Source: Massilia sp. KIM | GTDB taxonomy: Bacteria; Pseudomonadota; Gammaproteobacteria; Burkholderiales; Burkholderiaceae_D | NCBI RefSeq assembly: GCF_002007115.1 | Contig: NZ_MVAD01000001.1 | Coordinates: 2,666,001 to 2,730,000 of the forward strand | DNA: 64,000 nucleotides | Direction: 5' to 3' | In this document: positions 47,689 to 59,351 of the stretch, one piece after another | Numbering within the stretch: the first letter of the stretch is position 1 | How the letters are laid out: each line of letters opens with the position of its first letter | The notes under the pieces: generated by a model | Databases searched by the model: none | What the model was told of the DNA's origin: nothing | The model's input: only the letters and a program-made list of their open reading frames with translations | Position numbers and translations under genes: made by a program

Positions 47689-48474
47689 ATGGACATCCTG
47701 TTTGACCGCTATCGCGAGCACATCCGCGCACTGGACCTGGCGCAGATCGCTTCCGCGTCCGACATACCCGAACACTTCCTGCTGGCGCGCGAAGGCCGCT
47801 ACAGCAGCTGGTACATCCCCTTCGAGTCGGTCAACCCGGCGGCGCGGGTGGTCGTGGTCGGGATCTCGCCCGGCTTCGTGCAATGGAAGAACGCGATGCG
47901 CGAGGCGCAGCGCCAGCTCGCGGCGGGCGCCGCGCGCGCGGACATCCTGCGCGCGGCGCGCCTGACCGGGGCCTTCAGCGGGGCGATCCGGCCCAACTTC
48001 GTGGCCCTGCTGGATGCGATCGGGGTGCAGCGCTGGCTCGGGATCGCGAGCTGCGCCAGCCTGTTCGACGCGCACGCGGAGCTGGTGCAGGTGAGCGCGA
48101 TCCTGCGCCACCCGGTGTTCGTGGATGGGAAGAACTACAGCGGGACGCCGGCCATGCCCCGCCATGCCTTCCTGCGCGAGCAGATGCTGCGCTATTTCGC
48201 CCAGGAGGCCGCCATGCTGCCGGACGCGCTCTACATCCCGATGGGAGCGAGCGTGGGCGAAGGGCTGGACTGGCTGGCGCGCGAAGGCCTGCTGCGCGCG
48301 GACCGGATACTGCATGGGCTGCCGCATCCGTCCGGAGCGAACGCGGAGCGCGTCGCCTATTTCCTGGGGCGCAAGGACAGGGCGGCCCTGTCGGCCAAGA
48401 CCAATGGCGCGCAGATCGATGCCGCGCGCCTGGCCTTGCTCGAGCGGATGCGGGCGGTGATCGGCGGGGGCTGA
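47689..48474 (+). CDS. Uracil-DNA glycosylase superfamily protein
   Basis: 261 aa. The motif GISPGFVQW near the N-terminal third and the HPSGAN-containing LHGLPHPSGANAERVAYFLG near residue 220 match the UDG superfamily fold (A and B loops). It could excise damaged bases or act on DNA in another way. An in-frame TTG at 47665 would add 8 residues, but ATG 47689 is simpler. Upstream GAGG is too distant for the TTG. Confidence 0.75.
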   Translation: MDILFDRYREHIRALDLAQIASASDIPEHFLLAREGRYSSWYIPFESVNPAARVVVVGISPGFVQWKNAMREAQRQLAAGAARADILRAARLTGAFSGAIRPNFVALLDAIGVQRWLGIASCASLFDAHAELVQVSAILRHPVFVDGKNYSGTPAMPRHAFLREQMLRYFAQEAAMLPDALYIPMGASVGEGLDWLAREGLLRADRILHGLPHPSGANAERVAYFLGRKDRAALSAKTNGAQIDAARLALLERMRAVIGGG

Positions 48475-48478
48475 GCGC

Positions 48479-49174
48479 TCAGCGCGTCCCGATCACCAGT
48501 TCGAATTCGCCGACGCCGTCCACGCCGCCGCGCAGGCGGTCGCCGGGCTGCAAGGCGGCGACACCGGAGGGCGTGCCCGAATAGATCAGGTCCCCGGCCT
48601 GCAGCGTGACGAAGCGCGACAGATAGCTGATCACCTCCGCCACGCCCCAGATCATCTCGTTCAGGTCGCCCTCCTGCTTCAGCTGCCCGTTCACCTCGAG
48701 CCAGATCCTGCCCTGCCCCGGATGCCCCACGTCGGCCACCGGCCGCAGCGCGCTGCACGGCGCCGACGCATCGAAGCCCTTGGCCATGTCCCAGGGCCGG
48801 CCGGCGTCCTTGGCCACCGCCTGCAGGTCGCGCCGGGTCAGGTCCAGTCCCACGCCATAGCCCCACACCAGCCCGAGAGCCTGTTCCGGCGCCACCTCGG
48901 CCCCACCGGCGCCCAGCGCCACCACCATCTCGACCTCGTGGTGCAGGTCGGCGGTCATGGGCGGATACGGGACCGTGCCGCTGGCGGGCACCACCGCGTC
49001 GGCCGGCTTGGTGAAGAAGAACGGCGGCTCGCGCGAGGGGTCGCTGCCCATCTCGCGCGCATGGGCGGCGTAGTTGCGGCCGACGCAGAACACGCGGCGC
49101 ACCGGGAAACGGGCGGAGGAACCCGCCACGGCCACCGAAGGCTGGGCGGGAGCGGAGATGACGAATTCGGACAT
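48479..49174 (-). CDS. Fumarylacetoacetate hydrolase family protein
   Basis: 231 aa FAH-fold enzyme: [39 protein letters not shown] (metal Glu residues) and [19 protein letters not shown]. Members cleave fumarylpyruvate or acylpyruvates in aromatic-acid catabolism. AAGGA lies 5 nt before ATG 49174; the ATG two codons upstream touches the box. The other ring-cleavage genes are not in the window. Confidence 0.88.
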   Translation of the reverse strand: MSEFVISAPAQPSVAVAGSSARFPVRRVFCVGRNYAAHAREMGSDPSREPPFFFTKPADAVVPASGTVPYPPMTADLHHEVEMVVALGAGGAEVAPEQALGLVWGYGVGLDLTRRDLQAVAKDAGRPWDMAKGFDASAPCSALRPVADVGHPGQGRIWLEVNGQLKQEGDLNEMIWGVAEVISYLSRFVTLQAGDLIYSGTPSGVAALQPGDRLRGGVDGVGEFELVIGTR

Positions 49175-49232
49175 GCTCATCCTTTCATAGACGGAAGGCC
49201 TATGATAACCGCGCCGCCCGCCGCGCGCCGGG

Positions 49233-52061
<2,829 letters not shown>

Positions 52062-52229
52062 CAGGATCAGCCCAGTTCGGGTTCAGGCAAGGCTGGCGTG
52101 CACCGTGCGCCGTCGCGCAGGCCGCTTGTTGTTTTGTTGCACAGCCGCTAACTTTTTTAGTCGGGCGATTATAGCCATCAACAAAAACGGGGCGCGCGCG
52201 ATTGCCGCGCCCGCCAAATCGGGGCGGCT

Positions 52230-53555
52230 TCAGTGCGACTTGTCAATACGGCGGTGCAGGCGGCGCTGGGCCAGCCAGACCCCGCCCGCCACCAGCGGCA
52301 CCAGCACGCCGAGGGCGAGATCGGGGTCGAGCGGCAGCCCGGCCGCCTTGGCGGCCTTGCCGGCGTAGCCGAGCAGGCCGACCAGGTAATACGAGATCGC
52401 CGCCACCGACAGCCCTTCCACCGCCAGCTGCAGGCGCAGCTGCTGGGCGGCGCGCGCGTTCATCGATTCGAGGATGCGGCGGTTCTGCATCTCCTGCACG
52501 ATGCCCACGCGGGTGCGCAGCAGGTCGTTGGTGTCGGCGATGCGCCGTCCCAGCGCTTCCTGGCGCGCGCTGGTGGCGGCGCAGGTGTTCATGGCCGGGG
52601 TCAGGCGCCGCTCCATGAATTCCTCGACCGTGGGCGAGCCTTCGATGCGCACTTCGCGCAGCTCCTCGATGCGGGCGCGGACCAGGTCGTGATACGCCTT
52701 CGAGGCCGAGAAACGGTAGCCGTTGGCCAGCGACAGCTGCTCCATGCGCGCCGCCAGGCGCGTGATCTGCTCCAGCAGCCGGCCCTCGTCGCCGCAGCCG
52801 CCCTCCCCGGGCTGGGCCATGTCGGTGGCGACCATGGCGTCGGCCAGGGCCGCCAGTTCGGCCTCGACGCGATCCAGCTCGCGGCCCACGGCGCGCGCCG
52901 CCGGCAGGCCGAGCAAGGCCATCATGCGGTAGGTCTCGATCTCGAGCACCCGCTGCACCAGGCGCCCGCCCTGCAAGTGGCGCATGCCGATGTCGCGGAT
53001 CACGAAGCGGCTGAAGCCGTCGGCCTGGATCGCGAAGTCGCTCCACACTTCCGCGCCCTGCATCACCGAGGAACCGGCCAGCAGGCTGCGCTCGAACACG
53101 GCCGGCAGCTGGGCCGCGTCCTGGCTCCCCTTGATCAGCACCACGTGGGCCGCCGCCATCAGGCGCCCGGCGAGCTGGCTCATCCAGGACTCGGGCAGGA
53201 AGGCCAGCGGCATGTGGGCGAAGGCCTGCGGGAGCGCGAGCACTTCAGGCAAGGGGGCGGTGACGGTGTAGGTGGCGAACTCGGTGTGGCACTCCCACTT
53301 CAGGCGGAAGGCGCCGAAGTCGTGGAAGAAATGGCTGGCGCCATGGCGCGGCGCGGCCACGCCGAAGTGCTCGCACAGGCTTTCGAGCAGCAGGTGCTGG
53401 GAGTGGGCCCGAGGCGGGCCGGATTCCACGCCGTGGTAGATGGCCAGGTGGGTGATGGCCTCGGGCGCGTTCAGGGACAGGAAAGGACGCGAATGCAGTT
53501 CGGCCGCGAGCGGCACCCGCATCGCGTGGTTCAGTGCTCCCACTATCGCGTTCAC
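52230..53555 (-). CDS. DUF3422 membrane protein
   Basis: 441 aa. N-terminal soluble domain (AAELHSRPFLSLNAPEAITHLAIYH, HHFFHDFGAFRLKWECHTEFATY region), a helical middle, and two C-terminal membrane helices (VAAISYYLVGLLGYAGKAAKAAG, LALGVLVPLVAGGVWLA). The family DUF3422 occurs in Burkholderiales, function unknown. GTG start after GGAGGCCGGC. Confidence 0.9.
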   Translation of the reverse strand: MNAIVGALNHAMRVPLAAELHSRPFLSLNAPEAITHLAIYHGVESGPPRAHSQHLLLESLCEHFGVAAPRHGASHFFHDFGAFRLKWECHTEFATYTVTAPLPEVLALPQAFAHMPLAFLPESWMSQLAGRLMAAAHVVLIKGSQDAAQLPAVFERSLLAGSSVMQGAEVWSDFAIQADGFSRFVIRDIGMRHLQGGRLVQRVLEIETYRMMALLGLPAARAVGRELDRVEAELAALADAMVATDMAQPGEGGCGDEGRLLEQITRLAARMEQLSLANGYRFSASKAYHDLVRARIEELREVRIEGSPTVEEFMERRLTPAMNTCAATSARQEALGRRIADTNDLLRTRVGIVQEMQNRRILESMNARAAQQLRLQLAVEGLSVAAISYYLVGLLGYAGKAAKAAGLPLDPDLALGVLVPLVAGGVWLAQRRLHRRIDKSH

Positions 53556-53592
53556 GCCGGCCTCCGCTCAAGACGCCGACGCGACCCGCCGG

Positions 53593-54534
53593 CTAGTAGA
53601 TTTCGCTGGCGGCCAGGCGCACCTGCTTGAGCAGCAGGTCCGCGCCCGGCGACAGCAGATGGTCCTGCTGCCTGATGATACCGAAGGCGTCCATCTTGCA
53701 GGGTAGTTCGATCGAGAGAATCCGCATCACGTTGAGCGAGGCATAATACTGGGCCACTTCCTGCGGCATCACGTGCAGCGAATCGGTCTGCTGCAGCAGC
53801 GCCGTCACCAGCAGCAGCGCGGTGGTGTCGACCACGTTCACCGGCGGCTCCAGCCCGGCGCGGCGGAACATCATGTCGAAGCGGTGGCGCAGGATGCTGC
53901 CCGGCGGCGGCAGGATCCAGGGCCGGCCGGCGATGTCCTCGAGGGTCAGCTGGCCCTGGTCCAGCAAGGGATGGCCGGGCCGCACCACGGCGCAGGCCGG
54001 CTCCTCGGTCAGCTCCTCGTAGATCAGGCCCGTGCTGTCCTCCTTCTCCAGGATGCGGCCGATCACGAAGTCGAGGGTCCCGTGCTGGAGCTTGTCGAGC
54101 AGGACGTTGCTGGACTCGAGCTGCACGCCGATGCGCAGCAGCGGCGCCTGCTCCTTGATGCGCGCGATCGCGCGCGGCAGCAAGGCCATCGCCGGCGACA
54201 TGATCACGCCCACCTCCACCTGCCCCGCCAGGCCGGCCTTGAGCGCCACGATGTCGTCGTGGGCCAGGGCCAGGCTGGTGAGCGCCATGCGCGCGTGACG
54301 GATCATGGTCTCGCCGTAGATGGTCGGCTCCATGCCGCGCGGCAGGCGCTCGAACAGGCGCACGTCGAGCATCTCTTCCAGGTCCTTGATCTGCTTGGAC
54401 GCCGCTGGCTGCGTCATGTGCAGCTCCTCGGCCGCGCGGTGGATGTTGCGGTAGTCGTCCAGCGCGATCAGGAGCAGCAGCTGGCGGGTCTTGAGACGCG
54501 CCTTCAAAAACCAGTTCGGGTTCGTGGTATCCAT
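53593..54534 (-). CDS. LysR regulator (GbpR-like) of the furanose locus
   Basis: 313 aa. LysR helix-turn-helix (LDDYRNIHRAAEELHMTQPAASKQIKDLEEML) and an effector-binding domain. The sequence resembles GbpR, the galactose-binding-protein regulator, by its N-terminal NPNWFLKARLKTRQLLLL opening and by context. It is the last gene behind ytfQRT-yjfF on the same strand, so it likely senses a sugar and controls that operon and itself. Confidence 0.85.
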   Translation of the reverse strand: MDTTNPNWFLKARLKTRQLLLLIALDDYRNIHRAAEELHMTQPAASKQIKDLEEMLDVRLFERLPRGMEPTIYGETMIRHARMALTSLALAHDDIVALKAGLAGQVEVGVIMSPAMALLPRAIARIKEQAPLLRIGVQLESSNVLLDKLQHGTLDFVIGRILEKEDSTGLIYEELTEEPACAVVRPGHPLLDQGQLTLEDIAGRPWILPPPGSILRHRFDMMFRRAGLEPPVNVVDTTALLLVTALLQQTDSLHVMPQEVAQYYASLNVMRILSIELPCKMDAFGIIRQQDHLLSPGADLLLKQVRLAASEIY

Positions 54535-54648
54535 CAGGAAATAGTATCATTTTGGATATCGACCCGGCCGCCATTCGTGCGAGCGCTTGTCATTGGCAAC
54601 CCGGCGCTTGCCGGTCCTGGCGGCGGGCGTCTTTCATCGGCGCGCGCA

Positions 54649-55632
54649 TCAGCGCTTGAGCCTGAAGGACATCACCCGCTGCACCACGCAGAACACGAAC
54701 AGCAGCGCCCCGATGACGATCTTGGTCCACCAGGAGCTGAGCGTGCCGTCGAAGGCGATCAGGGTCTGGATGGTGCCCAGCACCAGCACCCCCGACAGCG
54801 CCCCGGCCACGTAGCCGTAGCCGCCGGTCAGCAGGGTGCCGCCGATCACCACGGCCGCGATCGCGTCCAGCTCGGCGCCCTGGGCGTGCAGTCCGTAGCC
54901 AGAGAGCATGTAGAACGAGAACAGCACCCCCGCTAGCGCCGCGCAGAAGCCGCTGAAGGCGTACACCAGCACCTTGGTGCGGCCGACGTCCAGGCCCATC
55001 ATGGCCGCCGACTGCTCGTTCCCGCCGATGGCGTAGACCGCCCGCCCGAAGGCGCTGAAATGCGCCAGCCACACCGCCAGCGCCAGCATCAGCAGCGCGA
55101 TGATCGCCCCCGGCGACAGGAAGCCGCCCAGGAAGGGAACCTGGGTCTGGGACATCGCCACGAACAGCGGATCCTCGATGGTGATCGACTCGATGCTGAT
55201 CAGGTAGCACAGGCCGCGCGCCAGGAACATGCCGGCCAGGGTCACGATGAAGGGCTGCAGCCGGAACAGGTGGATGATTAGCCCCATCCCGCCCCCGAAC
55301 AGGGCGCCGAGCAGCAGCACGGTGGCGATCACCGCCAGCGGCGGCCAGTGCGCCACCTGCAGCAGCCAGGCCGAGATCATGGTCGCCAGCGCCAGCACCG
55401 CGCCCACCGACAGGTCGATCCCGCCCGACAGGATCACGAAGCCCATGCCGATCGCGATCACCAGCAGGAAGGCGTTGTCGATCAGGAGGTTGAGCATCAC
55501 CTGGAGCGACAGGAAGCCCTCGTAGAAGACGCCGCCGATCAGCAGCATCGCCGCCAGCAGCACCACGGTGACGAGGGAGGTGAAGGAAGGCAGGGCGGGC
55601 AGCGCCCGCACGCCGCGCAGGACCGCGCTCAT
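54649..55632 (-). CDS. yjfF: Sugar ABC transporter permease YjfF-like
   Basis: 327 aa inner-membrane permease of the ribose/galactofuranose class with about eight to ten helices and the family motif GGIDLSVGAVLALATM. The ATG overlaps the upstream permease stop (ATGA). With YtfT it forms the translocation channel for the YtfQ-bound sugar. Confidence 0.87.
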   Translation of the reverse strand: MSAVLRGVRALPALPSFTSLVTVVLLAAMLLIGGVFYEGFLSLQVMLNLLIDNAFLLVIAIGMGFVILSGGIDLSVGAVLALATMISAWLLQVAHWPPLAVIATVLLLGALFGGGMGLIIHLFRLQPFIVTLAGMFLARGLCYLISIESITIEDPLFVAMSQTQVPFLGGFLSPGAIIALLMLALAVWLAHFSAFGRAVYAIGGNEQSAAMMGLDVGRTKVLVYAFSGFCAALAGVLFSFYMLSGYGLHAQGAELDAIAAVVIGGTLLTGGYGYVAGALSGVLVLGTIQTLIAFDGTLSSWWTKIVIGALLFVFCVVQRVMSFRLKR

Positions 55633-56747
55633 GCCGCCCTCCGCTTCCACAACTGCTTGAACTGGTCGGACTGCGAGATGCAGACCAGGAACACGACGAC
55701 CGACTTGACGACCATGTTGACCTCGGGCGGCACGCCCAGCGAATAGATGGTGTACGTGAGCGTCTGGATGATCAGCGCCCCGATCAGGCTGCCCACCAGC
55801 GAAAACTTGCCGCCGGCGAGCGAGGTGCCGCCCAGGGTGACGGCCAGGATCGCGTCCAGTTCGAGCAGCAGGCCGGCGTTGTTGGCGTCGGCGCTCTTGA
55901 CGTTGGAGCTGATCATCAGGCCCGCCATGCCGGCGCAGGCCGCCGAGAACACGTACACGAACACGATCAGCGCCGCCGTGCGGATGCCCGCCAGGCGCGC
56001 CGCCACCGGGTTGATGCCGACCGACTGGATGAACAGGCCCAGGGCGGTGCGCCGCATCAGCAGGCTGGTCACCGCGAACACCGCGGCCACCACGAACAGC
56101 GCGAACGGCAAGCCGAGCAGGTAGCCGCTGCCGAGGAAAAAGTAGGGCTGGTAGTAGACGGTCACGATCTGCCCGTCCGTCAGCAACTGGGCCAGGCCGC
56201 GCCCCGCCACCATCAGGATCAGGGTCGCGACGATGGGCTGCAGGCCTAGTCCCGCCACCAGGGCGCCGTTCCACAGCCCGCACAGCAGGGCCGCGCCCAT
56301 GGCGGCCAGCAGGGCCAGCGCCATCGGGGTCTGGGCCACGTATTCGGGCACGCCGTTGTTGATGACCATGGTGCCGCCGACCAGCATCGCCGCCACCGTG
56401 CCGGACAGCGCCACCACCGCGCCCACCGAGATGTCGATGCCGCGCGTGGCGATCACCAGGGTCATGCCGATCGCTGCCAGCATCAGCGGCGCGGCGCGGT
56501 TGACGATGTCGACCAGGCTGCCGTACAGGTGGCCGTCCTTGATCTCGAGGTGGAAGAAGCCGGGGATGAGGAAGAAGTCGATCAGCAGCAGCGCGGCCAG
56601 GGCGGCGAGCGGCCGGAACAGCGGATGGGCCAGTGCCGCCGCGAATCGGGAGGCAGCGGGCGACGCCGCCGCCGGCGCCGGCGCGGCCGCGGGCGAGGCA
56701 GGGGAAGCGGGGGGCGCAGGACGCCGGGTCTCGTCCTTGACGCTCAT
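55629..56747 (-). CDS. ytfT: Sugar ABC transporter permease YtfT-like
   Basis: 372 aa permease with a low-complexity Ala/Pro N-terminal extension (PAPPASPASPAAAPAP) before the first helix, then the family motif RGIDISVGAVVALSGT. Overlaps the ytfR stop as ATGA. Pair with YjfF. Confidence 0.88.
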   Translation of the reverse strand: MSVKDETRRPAPPASPASPAAAPAPAAASPAASRFAAALAHPLFRPLAALAALLLIDFFLIPGFFHLEIKDGHLYGSLVDIVNRAAPLMLAAIGMTLVIATRGIDISVGAVVALSGTVAAMLVGGTMVINNGVPEYVAQTPMALALLAAMGAALLCGLWNGALVAGLGLQPIVATLILMVAGRGLAQLLTDGQIVTVYYQPYFFLGSGYLLGLPFALFVVAAVFAVTSLLMRRTALGLFIQSVGINPVAARLAGIRTAALIVFVYVFSAACAGMAGLMISSNVKSADANNAGLLLELDAILAVTLGGTSLAGGKFSLVGSLIGALIIQTLTYTIYSLGVPPEVNMVVKSVVVFLVCISQSDQFKQLWKRRAA

Positions 56748-58267
56748 GCCGCGCCCTCCCCTGCGATCACGTGCAGCACCGAGTGCTCGTCGAGCTCGCC
56801 GCGGCGGTACTCGCCGCAGGCCTTGCGGTCGCGCATGACGACGATGCGGTCGCTCACGCGCAGCACCTCGGGCAGCTCGGACGAGATGAAGAGGATGGCC
56901 ATGCCCTTGCGGCACAGGGTGCTGACGTAGTCCATGATCTCCTGCTTGGCGCGGACATCGATGCCGCGCGTGGGTTCGTCGAGGATCAGGAGCTTCGGAT
57001 CGGTCGCCAGCCAGCGCGCCAGCAGCACCTTCTGCTGGTTGCCGCCCGAGAGCGAGCCGATCGGCGTTTCGATGCTGGCCGTCTTGATCCCCAGCTGTTT
57101 GACGTAGTGCTGCGCCAGCTCCTGCTGGCGGCGCAGCGGGATCGCCCGCAGCAGGCCTTCCCTGGCCTGCAAGGCGAGGATCAGGTTCTCGCGCACCGAC
57201 AGCGACAGGATCGCACCTTCGTGCTTGCGGTCTTCCGAACAGAAGCCGATGCCCTCGCGGATCGCGTCGCGCGGGGTGGCGAAGCTGCGTTCACGGCCGC
57301 CGATGCGGATCGCGCCGCTGTCCGCCTTGTCGGCGCCGAACAGCAGGCGCGCGGTCTCGGTGCGGCCGGACCCCAGCAGGCCGGCCAGGCCGAGCAGCTC
57401 GCCCTTGCGCACCGCGAGGTCGACCGGCGCCAGCACGCCGCGCCGCGCCAGGCCTTCGGCGCGCAGCAGGACCTCGTTCGACGAGGTGTCGCCGCAGGCG
57501 CTTTCCGGCAACTGCTCGGGCGCCTCGGCCGGCGCGCCGATCATCTTGTTGACCAGGGCCAGGCGCGTCAGCTCGCTGCACAGGTATTCGCCTTCGCGCT
57601 CGCCGTTGCGCATCACCGTGATGCGGTCCGAGATCGCATAGGTCTGGTCGAGGAAGTGGGTGACGAACAGGATCGCCATGCCCTGCTCGCGCAGCGAGCG
57701 CAGCACCGAGAACAGCAGCTGCACTTCGGCCTCGTCCAGGCTGGAGGTGGGTTCGTCGAGGATCAGCACCTTGGCCGAGACGCTGGTGGCGCGGGCGATG
57801 GCGACCATCTGCTGGATCGCCAGCGGATAGGCCGACAGCGGGCGCGTCACGTCGATCTCGACCTGCAGGCGCGCCAGCAGCGCGGCGGCTTCGCCGCGCA
57901 TGCGGCGCCAGTCGATCATGCCGAAGCGGCGCGGGTAGCGGCCGATGAAGATGTTCTCGGCCACCGACAGGTTCGGGCACAGGTTCACTTCCTGGTAGAC
58001 CGTGCTGATGCCCAGGTCCTGGGCATGCTGGGTCGAACGGGGCGAGATCGCCACGCCGTCGAGGACGATGCTGCCGCGTTCCGGCTGGTAGACGCCGGTG
58101 AGCACCTTGATCAGGGTGGACTTGCCGGCGCCGTTCTGGCCCATCAGGGTGTGCACTTCGCCCGGATACAGGCGCAGGCCCGCATCCGACAGCGCCTTCA
58201 CGCCCGGGAACTGCTTGTGGATGCCGGAAACGTCGAGCACCGGCGCCGCGTTGGTCGAGGCGGGCAT
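56744..58267 (-). CDS. ytfR: Sugar ABC transporter ATP-binding protein YtfR-like
   Basis: 507 aa with two nucleotide-binding domains: the first has Walker A GQNGAGKST and a weak signature (YPLAIQQM), the second a degenerate Walker A (GLLGSGRTET) and the strong signature SLSGGNQQKVLLARWL with Walker B LLILDEPTRGID. This double-NBD form is the rule in ribose/galactose importers. GAGGCGACC sets the ATG at 58267. Confidence 0.92.
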   Translation of the reverse strand: MPASTNAAPVLDVSGIHKQFPGVKALSDAGLRLYPGEVHTLMGQNGAGKSTLIKVLTGVYQPERGSIVLDGVAISPRSTQHAQDLGISTVYQEVNLCPNLSVAENIFIGRYPRRFGMIDWRRMRGEAAALLARLQVEIDVTRPLSAYPLAIQQMVAIARATSVSAKVLILDEPTSSLDEAEVQLLFSVLRSLREQGMAILFVTHFLDQTYAISDRITVMRNGEREGEYLCSELTRLALVNKMIGAPAEAPEQLPESACGDTSSNEVLLRAEGLARRGVLAPVDLAVRKGELLGLAGLLGSGRTETARLLFGADKADSGAIRIGGRERSFATPRDAIREGIGFCSEDRKHEGAILSLSVRENLILALQAREGLLRAIPLRRQQELAQHYVKQLGIKTASIETPIGSLSGGNQQKVLLARWLATDPKLLILDEPTRGIDVRAKQEIMDYVSTLCRKGMAILFISSELPEVLRVSDRIVVMRDRKACGEYRRGELDEHSVLHVIAGEGAA

Positions 58268-58274
58268 GGTCGCC

Positions 58275-59237
58275 TCAGTATTTACGGTTCGGGAATTCCT
58301 TGGCCGCGACTTCAGCTGGGAACACACCCTCGTTCACGGTGACGCGCTTGGGCACCGGCTTGCCGGCCTTGACCTGCTGCGCGAGCTGGATCAGCTGCGG
58401 TCCGATCAGCGGATTGCACTCCACCGTCACGTTCAGCTTGCCCTGCAACATGGCCTCGAACGCGCCGCGCACGCCGTCGATCGAGACCACCAGGATGTCC
58501 TTGCCCGGTTTCAGGCCCGCTTCCTCGATGGCCTGGATCGCGCCGATGGCCATGTCGTCGTTGTGTGCGTACAGCACGTTGATGTTCTTGCCCTCGGACT
58601 TGAGGAAGGCTTCCATCACTTCCTTGCCCTTGGCGCGGGTGAAGTCGCCAGTCTGGGAGCGGATGATCTTGAATTTAGGGTTGCCGGCGATGACTTCGGC
58701 GAAGCCCGCCTTGCGGTCCAGGGCCGGCGCCGAGCCGACCGTGCCCTGCAGCTCGACGATGTTGTAGCTGCGGTTCGGGTTCTTCTTCGCGTGCTCGACC
58801 AGCCAGCGCGCGGCGCGGCGGCCCTCTTCCACGAAGTCCGAGCCGATGAAGGTGACGTAGAGCGAGGGGTCGCTGACCTTGACCGCGCGGTCGCTCAGGA
58901 TGACGGGGATCTTGGCGGCCTTCGCTTCGCGCAGCACCGTGTCCCAGCCCGATTCGACCACCGGCGAGAAGGCGATCACGTCGACGCGCTGGGCGATGAA
59001 GGAGCGGATCGCCTTGACCTGGTTTTCCTGGCGCTGCTGGGCGTCGGCGAACTTGAGGTTGACGCCCGCCTTCCTGGCGGCGTCCTTGATCGACGCGGTG
59101 TTCGCGGTGCGCCACTCGCTTTCGGCCCCGACCTGGGAAAAGCCGATGGTGAGCGGTTTGGCCGCGAAGGCGGGGGCGCTGGCGACGATCGATGCCGCCA
59201 TGGCCGCGCCCATGATCTTCCTGCGGGTGAGTCTCAT
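58275..59237 (-). CDS. ytfQ: Sugar ABC transporter substrate-binding protein YtfQ-like
   Basis: 320 aa. N-terminal signal MRLTRRKIMGAAMAASIVASAPAFA has a twin-Arg (TRRKIM). Type I periplasmic binding fold follows (TIGFSQVGAESEWRTANTASIK, VIAFSPVVESGW, NDDMAIGAIQAIEEAG). E. coli YtfQ binds galactofuranose; the linked arabinofuranosidases suggest L-arabinofuranose here. GGAGACACGTG precedes ATG 59237. Promoter and operator candidates lie just upstream. Confidence 0.9.
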   Translation of the reverse strand: MRLTRRKIMGAAMAASIVASAPAFAAKPLTIGFSQVGAESEWRTANTASIKDAARKAGVNLKFADAQQRQENQVKAIRSFIAQRVDVIAFSPVVESGWDTVLREAKAAKIPVILSDRAVKVSDPSLYVTFIGSDFVEEGRRAARWLVEHAKKNPNRSYNIVELQGTVGSAPALDRKAGFAEVIAGNPKFKIIRSQTGDFTRAKGKEVMEAFLKSEGKNINVLYAHNDDMAIGAIQAIEEAGLKPGKDILVVSIDGVRGAFEAMLQGKLNVTVECNPLIGPQLIQLAQQVKAGKPVPKRVTVNEGVFPAEVAAKEFPNRKY

Positions 59238-59251
59238 CACGTGTCTCCGGT

Positions 59252-59268
59252 ATTGTTGTGCCAACAAT
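59252..59268 (-). promoter_or_regulatory. Operator-like palindrome in the ytfQ leader
   Basis: ATTGTTG-TGC-CAACAAT, a perfect 7-bp dyad between the -10 box (59272-59277) and the ATG, about +4 to +20 of the transcript. Confidence 0.5.
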
Positions 59269-59271
59269 CCT

Positions 59272-59300
59272 AGAATAAAGCGAGATACTATTCCAATCAA
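59272..59300 (-). promoter_or_regulatory. Sigma-70-like promoter of ytfQ operon
   Basis: On the minus strand, TTGATT (59300-59295) and TATTCT (59277-59272) are separated by 17 bp, in an AT-rich island 35 bp before the start codon region. Confidence 0.5.
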
Positions 59301-59351
59301 ATTTTCAAGCGTAGCGATACCGAAAACGATATTTGTACATACAGTAGCCGT

